Assembly (NCBI GenBank): GCA_036661035.1
Contig: JAVWZM010000083.1
Span: forward strand, 1 to 8,649
Origin: JAGPHI01 sp036661035
GTDB taxonomy: Bacteria; Bacillota; Clostridia; Oscillospirales; Ruminococcaceae
DNA length: 8,649 nucleotides
Reading direction: 5' to 3'
A model generated the notes under the pieces. That model searched no databases and was not told the DNA's origin. It worked only from the letters and a program-made list of their open reading frames with translations. Both the position numbers and the translations under genes were made by a program. Shown piece by piece: positions 1-5,587 of the stretch. The number at the start of each line of letters is the position of its first letter. The first letter of the stretch is position 1.

Positions 1-42
1 TGTGCGTTTTTAATTGCCTTGCACTAACCAATAGCAAACCTC

Positions 43-175
43 TTGTAGGGGCGGGGAGAATACGGCAAGATTGCAATATACCGCAGAGATTGCGAAATGC
101 AGTCAAACTGCAATAGCCTGTGGGCGTGCAATGCACGCGCCCACACATATTGCAAAATGCAGTTAAACTGCAATA
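43..175. repeat. recG leader: two 27-bp direct repeats around a GC-rich hairpin
   Basis: Two 27-bp copies (89-115 and 149-175) lie exactly 60 bp apart and differ at only two positions, both transitions (94/154 and 104/164). Each copy contains a perfect 6-bp hairpin, TGCAGT/ACTGCA, with a three-base loop (98-112 and 158-172). Between them sits a GC-rich hairpin, TGTGGGCG/CGCCCACA (119-126 with 138-145), whose inner TGC/GCA pairs close an AAT loop. Flanking TGCAATA (109-115) and TATTGCA (148-154) can extend it. A partial ATTGCAATAT copy is at 70-79. No gene is visible in 1-209. The role is unknown; it may be a dispersed intergenic repeat or a structured recG leader. Confidence 0.7.
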
Positions 176-195
176 TCATACGGGCGCAGAATTAA

Positions 196-205
196 AGGGA
201 GGTGA
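196..205 (+). promoter_or_regulatory. ribosome-binding site of recG
   Basis: AGGGAGGTGA lies a few bases before the ATG at 210. It is the reason to choose that start over the in-frame GTG at 120, which lies inside the leader hairpin and has no such site. Confidence 0.85.
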
Positions 206-209
206 CAGT

Positions 210-2225
210 ATGGACATACAATATTTAAAAGGCGTGGGCGAAAAATCCGCACAGCGTTTTGCGAAGCTTGGCGTATTTACTACAGAGGATTTACTGCGCC
301 ATTATCCGCGGGATTATATCGATTATACTGCCCCCTACCCTGTTAGCTCTGCACCGTATGATGTAAAATGTGCCGTAAAAGCAACTGTGTACGAAAAAAG
401 CGGCATGGTGCGTGTGCATAGCGGCAAAAAAATGTTTAAGGTGGCGGCAGGCGACGAAACCGCGATGCTTACCCTTACTTGGTTTAACAATCCATATGCC
501 GCTGATGCACTTATTATAGGCGAAGAATATCTTTTCTTTGGCAAAATTGGCGGTGGAATGGCTGCGCGCGAAATGATAAGCCCTGTGGTTTTGTCTGCTA
601 AGCGTGCCGAGGCACAGCCCCTTGTGCCCATTTATCCGCAAACAGACGGGCTAAGCTCTGCATATATAGCAAAATGCGTGCAGAAAGCCTTTGGCGGCAC
701 AGCCTCTGTTGATGAAACTTTGCCCCTTGAAATAATAAGTAAATACAAGCTTTATCCGCTATATAAAGCCATGCAGAGCATACATTTTCCAAAAGACAGG
801 CATGACGCAGAAAATGCGCGCCGCCGCTTGATATTTGAAGAATTACTTACCTTGCAGCTTGGGCTTTTGCAGCTTCGCGGACGCAGTAATATATTAACAA
901 GCGCACGCATGAATGCCGTAAATCTAGATGCGTTTTGGCAGGGCTTGCCCTTTGCGCCCACAAACGCACAGAAAAAATCCGCTGCAGAAATTTGCGCAGA
1001 CTTTGTGAAGCCTTGCCCTATGAACAGACTTTTGCAAGGCGATGTTGGCAGCGGCAAAACTCTTGTTGCCGCCGCAGGCATTTACGCCGCTGCACAAAAC
1101 GGTTTTCAATCTGCTCTTATGGTGCCCACGGAAATATTGGCACAGCAGCATGCCGAAAGCCTTTCCAATTTGCTTATACCATTTGGAATAAATGTAGTTT
1201 TACTTACCGGCAGTATAAAAGGTGCGGCACGAAAAAGCGTGTGCGCACAAATAAAAAGCGGTGAAGCACAACTAATTGTATGCACACATGCTGTGCTTAC
1301 TGATAAAATAGTGTTTGCAAACCTTGGCTTTGCCATTACAGATGAGCAACACCGCTTTGGCGTGCGTCAACGCAGCTTACTGGCAGCAAAGGGCGAGCAT
1401 CCGCATCTTTTGGTAATGAGCGCCACACCTATTCCCCGCACACTGGGGCTTTTGATGTTTGGGGATTTGGATATTTCTATTTTAGACGAATTGCCGCCAG
1501 GGCGAAAGCCTGTTAAAACATATGCCCTCACCACGAAAAAGCGTCTTGACATGTATGGATTTATCGACAAACACATTGCAAACGGCGAGCAAGTATACGT
1601 AGTATGCCCTGTTATAGACGAAAGCGAAAGCGACATGCAAGACGTAATATCTTATTACGAAGATGTTGCCCTGCCGCTTTTGCCCAAAAGACGTGTGGGG
1701 CTGATGCACGGCAGATTAAAAGCCGCCGATAAAGCCGCTGTGATGCAAAGCTTTAAAGACGGCTATCTAGATGTACTGGTGTCCACCACTGTAATTGAGG
1801 TAGGCGTAGATGTGCCGAATGCGTCAATAATTGTGATAGAAAACGCGGAGCGATACGGGCTTTCGTCTTTGCATCAGCTACGTGGGCGCGTGGGGCGCGG
1901 AAGCGGCGAGGCATTTTGCTTTTTAGTAAGCGACCATGGCGCGCCTGCTGTGCGTGAACGCCTTGGGTTTTTGTGCCGCAATACCGACGGCTTTGCCATA
2001 GCAAAATACGACCTTGACACCCGTGGCCCGGGCGACTTTTTTGGTGACAGACAGCACGGCTTGCCGCAACTTAAAATTGCCGACCTTGCGGCCGATTCCC
2101 GTGTGCTGAGCGCGGCGCAGCACGAGGCAGCGGCAATTTTTGCGCAAGATGCCGCTTTGGAACATAATAAGCCTCTTAAAAACGAAGTGGAAAGGCTTTT
2201 CAGCAGGCAAACAAGCACGAATTAA
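210..2225 (+). CDS. recG: ATP-dependent DNA helicase RecG
   Basis: RecG is a cytosolic superfamily 2 translocase that remodels stalled replication forks and branch-migrates Holliday junctions and D-loops. The 671-residue product matches the usual family length. The N-terminus (YLKGVGEKSAQRFAKLGV, then LLRHYPRDYID) and a following OB-fold-like stretch correspond to the junction-binding wedge domain. Helicase motifs appear in order: Walker A GDVGSGKT (residues 277-284), motif II DEQH (378-381), motif III SATPIPRT (404-411), PPGRKPV, TTVIEVGVDVP (about 526-536) and motif VI HQLRGRVGRG (from 555). The C-terminal FFGDRQHGLPQLKIADL stretch is also typical. The ATG at 210 has a strong ribosome-binding site. 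The stop is 20 nt before the next gene, suggesting co-transcription. Nothing essential is missing. Confidence 0.97.
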   Translation: MDIQYLKGVGEKSAQRFAKLGVFTTEDLLRHYPRDYIDYTAPYPVSSAPYDVKCAVKATVYEKSGMVRVHSGKKMFKVAAGDETAMLTLTWFNNPYAADALIIGEEYLFFGKIGGGMAAREMISPVVLSAKRAEAQPLVPIYPQTDGLSSAYIAKCVQKAFGGTASVDETLPLEIISKYKLYPLYKAMQSIHFPKDRHDAENARRRLIFEELLTLQLGLLQLRGRSNILTSARMNAVNLDAFWQGLPFAPTNAQKKSAAEICADFVKPCPMNRLLQGDVGSGKTLVAAAGIYAAAQNGFQSALMVPTEILAQQHAESLSNLLIPFGINVVLLTGSIKGAARKSVCAQIKSGEAQLIVCTHAVLTDKIVFANLGFAITDEQHRFGVRQRSLLAAKGEHPHLLVMSATPIPRTLGLLMFGDLDISILDELPPGRKPVKTYALTTKKRLDMYGFIDKHIANGEQVYVVCPVIDESESDMQDVISYYEDVALPLLPKRRVGLMHGRLKAADKAAVMQSFKDGYLDVLVSTTVIEVGVDVPNASIIVIENAERYGLSSLHQLRGRVGRGSGEAFCFLVSDHGAPAVRERLGFLCRNTDGFAIAKYDLDTRGPGDFFGDRQHGLPQLKIADLAADSRVLSAAQHEAAAIFAQDAALEHNKPLKNEVERLFSRQTSTN

Positions 2226-2245
2226 TATAATAGGAGTGGGAATTT

Positions 2246-2959
2246 ATGCAAGGTACAATAGCAAATGCTTTTGCGATTATCATAGGCGGCACCCTTGGGC
2301 TGTTTCTTAAAAAACACATTAAGCCCGATTTTGGGCAATCTATCAACAAGGCACTGGGCCTTGCGGTAATTATCCTTGGGCTTAACGGCGTAATAAGCTC
2401 CATGTTTACCGTGGTGGACACAAAGCCAACCTCTAGCGGTGAGCTTTTGCTGATAATAAGCCTTGTTATAGGTGTGTTTGTCGGGGAGGTTTTGCGCATT
2501 GATGCGCGCCTTGGCGGTATTTCGCAAAAAATAGAGTGCCGCTTTAAGCTTTCAGGTTTTGCACAAAGCTTTGTAAGCGGCACATTAATATATTGTGTAG
2601 GCGCAATGGCAATAATCGGCGCGTTAAATGACGGGCTTTCGGGCAACAGCTCCGTGCTGATGATTAAAAGCGTGCTTGACGGCATATCCAGTGTGATATT
2701 AGGGGCAACCCTTGGCAGCGGTGTAATATTTGCGGCACTGCCTGTGTTTATTTATCAAGGCGGAATATCCCTTTTGGCAGGCTTTCTACAGCCTGTTCTC
2801 GCAGGGGAATTGCTGCTGCAAATATGCGCTGTGGGCTATTGCCTTGTAATTTGCATTGGGCTTAACTTTTTATTAGACGCTAAAATAAAAACCGCTAATT
2901 TTCTTCCTGCCATTTTAGTGCCTGTAATATGGCATTATATTCAAATGCTTTTTACATAA
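2246..2959 (+). CDS. DUF554 family integral membrane protein
   Basis: The 237-residue product is very hydrophobic, with about six or seven membrane segments (roughly residues 4-22, 34-57, 65-85, 105-125, 140-175, 185-210 and 215-235). The N-terminal pattern GTIANAFAIIIGGTLGL, the KALGLAVIILGLNGV stretch and the conserved-looking LDGISSVILGATLGSGV segment are typical of DUF554 (YdfK/YqgA-like) membrane proteins. I recognise this family by pattern. Its substrate or role is not established, and none is assigned. The ribosome-binding site AGGAGTGGG precedes the ATG at 2246. The gene starts 20 nt after recG, so the two are probably one operon, although no functional link to recG is evident. Its 3' end slightly overlaps the extended frame of the convergent glycosyltransferase. 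Confidence 0.88.
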   Translation: MQGTIANAFAIIIGGTLGLFLKKHIKPDFGQSINKALGLAVIILGLNGVISSMFTVVDTKPTSSGELLLIISLVIGVFVGEVLRIDARLGGISQKIECRFKLSGFAQSFVSGTLIYCVGAMAIIGALNDGLSGNSSVLMIKSVLDGISSVILGATLGSGVIFAALPVFIYQGGISLLAGFLQPVLAGELLLQICAVGYCLVICIGLNFLLDAKIKTANFLPAILVPVIWHYIQMLFT

Positions 2960-3074
2960 AGCCATTTAAACAATATCTTGCACCTCGCAAGTATATTCGA
3001 ATATAAAGCAGTAAGAATTTCAGCGTCTTATACTCATCAATCTCTAAAACACTTGGGTTAGAGCTTGATAAGCG
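2952..3074 (-). other. in-frame open continuation of the glycosyltransferase beyond its TAA
   Basis: Directly after the glycosyltransferase stop (TAA, 3077-3075) the same frame continues for 40 sense codons and ends at a TAA at 2954-2952. The encoded stretch includes VLEIDEYKTLKFLLLYIRIY, which looks like a natural amphipathic C-terminus of a family 2 glycosyltransferase rather than random translation. Reading through would give about 307 residues. I infer a recent nonsense mutation or an assembly/base-call error. The alternative is a genuine stop with fortuitously open sequence behind it. Confidence 0.45.
2977..3005. other. small hairpin and palindrome between convergent genes
   Basis: CTTGC/GCAAG (2977-2981 with 2987-2991, five-base loop) is followed by the 14-nt palindrome TATATTCGAATATA (2992-3005). 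They lie between the convergent membrane-protein and glycosyltransferase genes, but no T-run follows, so terminator function is weakly supported. They also lie within the open continuation of the glycosyltransferase frame. Confidence 0.3.
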
Positions 3075-3875
3075 TTAGCTATGCTCCGCGCCCGAAATAA
3101 GATATCCGTAAATTTTAAGGCGATATTGCTCATACAGCCCAAGGCTTATGTACAGCGATTTATAATAGCTGAATAAATTGCGCTTTGTACTCATTACATT
3201 ATGCCAATTTATACTTGTGGCGCATATACTGCCCTCGGTTTTAACATAATAATATACAGGCTGTGAAACCGCACAAAAATGCTCGGCATAGCGGATAAAT
3301 TCTAAATTAAATAAAAAATCCTCGCTCCATTTAAGCTCCTCGCTGCATCTGATGCAGTTTTCGCGGATAATGCGCGCTGAATACAGCTTGTTCCAAAGCA
3401 CGCCGTAGTAAAAGCTTGCAGGCTCCTCCATAAGCTCCTTTGCAAATTCGCGTCTGTTCATTACGTCACGGCGGTGCAAAAAGCCATGCTCTGTTATTTC
3501 GTCGCCGTCCACCCGATAATAATTGGCAATAACCATATCGGCTGAAGTTTCCATAGCGCGTGTAACCATTATTTCGGTTGCGTTGGGCACAAGGTAATCG
3601 TCTGCATCTACAAACTGCAAATACGCGCCCCTTGCGCCGTCTATGGCTATATTGCGCGTAGCCGACACACCGCTGTTTAGCTTGTCTATAATTACAATGC
3701 GCTTATCCACATCGGCATACATACGGCAAATGGGCAGGCTTGCGTCGTGGCTGCCGTCGTTTACCAAAATGATTTCAAGATTTTGATATGTTTGCCGCCG
3801 CACACTTTCGATGCATCGCGCAAGCTGTGGCGCAGCATTATAAATAGGTATAATTATACTTACCAGTGCAGACAT
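3075..3875 (-). CDS. family 2 glycosyltransferase, possibly C-terminally truncated
   Basis: This is a probable GT-A fold glycosyltransferase that would transfer a sugar from a nucleotide-sugar to a cell-surface glycan or exopolysaccharide. The acceptor cannot be read from the sequence. In the 266-residue product, SIIIPIYN (6-13) and VNDGSHD (38-44) mark the nucleotide-binding start of the fold. GVSATRN (69-75) is followed by the metal-binding acidic motif FVDADDYL (88-95), and WSEDFLFN (183-190) is the usual acceptor-side motif. No signal peptide or C-terminal membrane helix is present, so it is probably cytosolic. The ATG at 3875 is preferred over one ten codons upstream because GGGAGGGGAG sits just before it. 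It stands alone, convergent with the recG operon. The frame stays open past the stop, suggesting loss of about 40 residues; catalytic motifs are intact. Confidence 0.93.
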   Translation of the reverse strand: MSALVSIIIPIYNAAPQLARCIESVRRQTYQNLEIILVNDGSHDASLPICRMYADVDKRIVIIDKLNSGVSATRNIAIDGARGAYLQFVDADDYLVPNATEIMVTRAMETSADMVIANYYRVDGDEITEHGFLHRRDVMNRREFAKELMEEPASFYYGVLWNKLYSARIIRENCIRCSEELKWSEDFLFNLEFIRYAEHFCAVSQPVYYYVKTEGSICATSINWHNVMSTKRNLFSYYKSLYISLGLYEQYRLKIYGYLISGAEHS

Positions 3876-3879
3876 ATTG

Positions 3880-3889
3880 CTCCCCTCCC
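3880..3889 (-). promoter_or_regulatory. ribosome-binding site of the glycosyltransferase
   Basis: On the minus strand GGGAGGGGAG ends four bases before the ATG at 3875. This supports that start over the in-frame ATG at 3905, which would place this purine tract inside the coding sequence. Confidence 0.75.
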
Positions 3890-3966
3890 GTTTGCCAAGG
3901 TGCATGATAATTTATAAGGGCTTTCGCGGTTTTAGCCCTGCATATGCGATAGCACGCATATTAAAC

Positions 3967-4092
3967 GTATGGCATTTGCCAAAATGCTATACTGCGCATC
4001 AGCCTATGGCTGGCGCATAAAATCGCCCCGCGAGGGGATATAGCAACGCTTAAACATTTAAAACATCATCTATCATAAAGCAAGTTGCTATA
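3967..4092 (+). repeat. structured intergenic repeat, copy A
   Basis: This 126-bp element is repeated at 5437-5563. It has four successive hairpins. Stem I is GTATGGCATTT (3967-3977) with AAATGCTATAC (3982-3992), containing one G-U. Stem II is TGCGC/GCGCA (3993-3997, 4013-4017) enclosing AGCC-TAT-GGCT (4001-4011). Stem III is CCCC-GCGA-GGGG (4026-4037). Stem IV is TATAGCAAC (4039-4047) with GTTGCTATA (4084-4092) across a 36-nt AT-rich loop holding ATCTATCATA. It lies upstream of both the divergent glycosyltransferase and the small ORF at 4211, and the best promoter for that ORF is downstream of the element. So this copy may not be a leader of that gene. Family unknown to me. Confidence 0.8.
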
Positions 4093-4135
4093 TTATAAGT
4101 TTATCATATTTACTGAAAAAATACTACAAAAAGCA

Positions 4136-4165
4136 CTGTCAATATAAAGTTATTTCTGCTATAAT
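4136..4165 (+). promoter_or_regulatory. putative sigma-A-type promoter of the small acidic protein gene
   Basis: CTGTCA (4136-4141, four of six matches to TTGACA) is followed after 18 nt by a perfect TATAAT (4160-4165), about 45 nt before the ATG at 4211. Position and spacing fit a vegetative promoter. Confidence 0.55.
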
Positions 4166-4210
4166 AAATTTATTCGATTTATACTTTTAAACAAATAGGA
4201 GCTAAATATT

Positions 4211-4591
4211 ATGCGATTTAAAAATATTGTAGCCATTGGGCTTGCCGCTGCGGCAGCACTTGCCGCAATTGGAATTTTGAAAAAGCACGACGATGCAGTG
4301 TCTGTGCAATGGAAAGACGCCGACGCAGACGACGACTCCACAGGTGTAGTACACCCGGATTACACGCAAAGCAGCGATAATTCTAACGACGAAAGCGACA
4401 AAGCAAATCTTCAAAATAGCGGCGCAAACGAAGAAAAGCCTTGTGACAAGGCAGATGAAAATGCTGCCGAAAGCGTGGAAAAAAGCAGCCCTTGCGAAAC
4501 CACAAAAGCTAATTGTGATAAAATAGACGCAAATACCATTGCCTGTGCCGAGGACTTTCAAGATTGGGACGAACGCGGCTGCAAGGGGTAA
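4211..4591 (+). CDS. small membrane-anchored acidic protein, function unknown
   Basis: The 126-residue product is not a family I recognise. Residues 5-23 form a single hydrophobic, alanine-rich segment (IVAIGLAAAAALAAIGIL) bounded by R2/K4 and K24/K25, which fits an uncleaved membrane anchor. There is no lipobox cysteine. The remaining ~100 residues are strongly acidic and rich in D, E, N, S and A, so probably disordered. They carry five cysteines (78, 95, 102, 112, 124), an unusual number for a disordered tail and possibly used for disulfides or metal binding. AGGAG (4197-4201) lies nine bases before the ATG, and a good promoter is upstream, so it is likely expressed. A hairpin follows the gene. 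Orientation in the membrane is uncertain because positive charge occurs on both sides. Confidence 0.72.
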   Translation: MRFKNIVAIGLAAAAALAAIGILKKHDDAVSVQWKDADADDDSTGVVHPDYTQSSDNSNDESDKANLQNSGANEEKPCDKADENAAESVEKSSPCETTKANCDKIDANTIACAEDFQDWDERGCKG

Positions 4592-4624
4592 TAGTATCGC
4601 TATAGCGTAAAATTATGAAACAAT

Positions 4625-4665
4625 CAGACAATGGTTTTGCACATGCAGCTCCATTGTCTGTTTTG
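4625..4665 (+). terminator. hairpin terminator or attenuator between the small protein and the P-loop protein
   Basis: A perfect 10-bp stem, CAGACAATGG (4625-4634) with CCATTGTCTG (4651-4660), is closed by a 16-nt loop that itself holds TGCACATGCA. TTTTG follows immediately, so this fits an intrinsic terminator for the upstream gene. The ribosome-binding site of the next gene begins only ten bases later. With no separate promoter evident, the hairpin could attenuate read-through into that gene. Confidence 0.65.
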
Positions 4666-4669
4666 ATTT

Positions 4670-4674
4670 GGAGG
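4670..4674 (+). promoter_or_regulatory. ribosome-binding site of the P-loop protein
   Basis: GGAGG lies eight bases before the ATG at 4683. An in-frame TTG at 4668 would overlap this site and is therefore not the start. Confidence 0.8.
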
Positions 4675-4682
4675 ATAAAATA

Positions 4683-5306
4683 ATGAACGATTTACCTGTA
4701 TATTTATTTGTAGGGTTTATGGGTGCAGGCAAAACACGCTTTATACAAGAAATACTTGCAGACGCGGATTTTTGCACAAGCGACAAGGTGCTTTTGCTTA
4801 TTTGCGAAGGAAGCGAGAGCGATTATAAGCCGTCACTTTTTCTGCACGACAACGTAGTAATGCATTGTGTAAAAAACGAACGCGACTTAACGCCCGAATA
4901 TTTATCCACCCTTGAGGAAAAACATAATCCCAAGCGAATTATAGTGGAATACAACGGCGCATGGTGGCTGCCTACAATTTATTCAGCTATGCCAAAGCAT
5001 TGGTTTGTATTTCAAAATCTTTGTATTGCAAACAGCATAGAATTTCCATTAAATGCAGTGGCTATGCCGGATTTATGCAGCGACAAACTGGAGGACGCAG
5101 ACATTGTGCTGTTTAATCGCTGCCAAGAAAGCACCAATAAACATATTTTGCAAACATTTGTGCGAGGTGCGAACAAAGACGGCGACATTATATACGAAAA
5201 TATAAATGGCGGGCTTTCTTACGACAAAAAAGACGAGCATGAGCATCAAGCTACAAAAGCAGTGAAAATATCCGGCAGCCAATACGATATATTCCACACT
5301 ATTTAG
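4683..5306 (+). CDS. CobW/G3E-like P-loop GTPase domain protein, short form
   Basis: The 207-residue cytosolic protein has an N-terminal Walker A, GFMGAGKT (residues 11-18), after a hydrophobic strand (VYLFV). IIVEYNGAW (86-94) occupies the place of the second nucleotide-binding strand. ADIVLFNRC (139-147) takes the position of the guanine-specificity NKxD motif, with NRC instead. FVRGANKDGDIIYE (159-172) follows, as in clostridial CobW-like proteins. G3E proteins are metal-delivery or metallocofactor-insertion GTPases; the metal or client here cannot be inferred. Related proteins are normally 300 residues or more, with a second C-terminal domain. This one stops soon after the GTPase domain, with a charged DEHEH tail (184-188). 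No open continuation follows the stop, so it looks like a genuine short form or an old truncation. Confidence 0.7.
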   Translation: MNDLPVYLFVGFMGAGKTRFIQEILADADFCTSDKVLLLICEGSESDYKPSLFLHDNVVMHCVKNERDLTPEYLSTLEEKHNPKRIIVEYNGAWWLPTIYSAMPKHWFVFQNLCIANSIEFPLNAVAMPDLCSDKLEDADIVLFNRCQESTNKHILQTFVRGANKDGDIIYENINGGLSYDKKDEHEHQATKAVKISGSQYDIFHTI

Positions 5307-5436
5307 CCTGTTTTGCGCTAAATTTATGTTTTATCTTTTCACCGAGGATAAAAATAATTTCGGATAAACACCGTTTGTTCATATTTTTTCGCTTTTTATT
5401 TGATATAATGCAATTTATCAATAAAAATATACGCCC
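5307..5436 (+). promoter_or_regulatory. upstream region of citrate synthase with extended -10 promoter at 5401-5409
   Basis: TGATATAAT (5401-5409) is an extended -10 element (TG, one base, TATAAT) in a T-rich context; no good -35 is seen at 17 nt. Initiation near 5416 would give a leader of about 170 nt carrying the structured repeat before the citrate synthase start. A weak 7-bp AT-rich hairpin, TTTTATC/GATAAAA, lies at 5329-5353 after the upstream gene. Nothing else is recognisable here. Confidence 0.45.
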
Positions 5437-5563
5437 GTATAGCATTTTTTAATGCTATACTGCGCTCAAGCCTATGGCTGGTGCGTAAAATCGCCCCGCG
5501 AGGGGATTATAGCAACAATTACAACCTTTAAAGCACAATCTATCATAGGTTAAAGTTGCTATA
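5437..5563 (+). repeat. structured intergenic repeat, copy B, in the citrate synthase leader
   Basis: This is the second copy of the element at 3967-4092. Stem I is perfect: GTATAGCATT (5437-5446) with AATGCTATAC (5451-5460). Stem II is TGCGC (5461-5465) with GTGCG (5481-5485) through G-U wobbles, enclosing the identical AGCC-TAT-GGCT (5469-5479). Stem III is an identical CCCC-GCGA-GGGG (5494-5505). Stem IV is TATAGCAAC (5508-5516) with GTTGCTATA (5555-5563), over a 38-nt loop again containing ATCTATCATA. It ends about ten bases before the purine-rich ribosome-binding site of citrate synthase. An RNA fold here could therefore affect translation or transcript elongation. No known riboswitch consensus was recognised. 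Confidence 0.8.
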
Positions 5564-5587
5564 TAATAGAGAAAGGAAGGAAAACAT

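Noticed and set aside
1..116. Open frame (frame 3) from the window edge to 116, as the end of an upstream gene
   Set aside because: It runs through the repeat region and encodes nothing recognisable; the first ~60 bases show no supported feature.
89..175. Repeat-spacer-repeat resembling a minimal CRISPR (27-bp repeats, 33-bp spacer)
   Set aside because: Only two copies, the 'spacer' is itself a hairpin, no further units and no cas genes in the window.
120..209. Upstream GTG start for RecG adding 30 residues
   Set aside because: The added residues come from the repeat-rich leader, do not resemble RecG, and the strong ribosome-binding site fits the ATG at 210.
3075..3077. Stop-codon recoding (selenocysteine or pyrrolysine) in the glycosyltransferase
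   Set aside because: The codon is TAA, not TGA or TAG; mutation or sequencing error is simpler.
3876..3905. Upstream ATG start for the glycosyltransferase
   Set aside because: It would bury the purine-rich ribosome-binding site; family N-termini begin a few residues before SIIIPIYN.
4668..4682. TTG start for the P-loop protein
   Set aside because: TTG overlaps the GGAGG ribosome-binding site that serves the ATG at 4683.
5562..5567. TATAAT immediately before the citrate synthase ribosome-binding site as a promoter
   Set aside because: No -35 at a proper distance, and transcription would begin within or after the ribosome-binding site; it is part of stem IV of the repeat.
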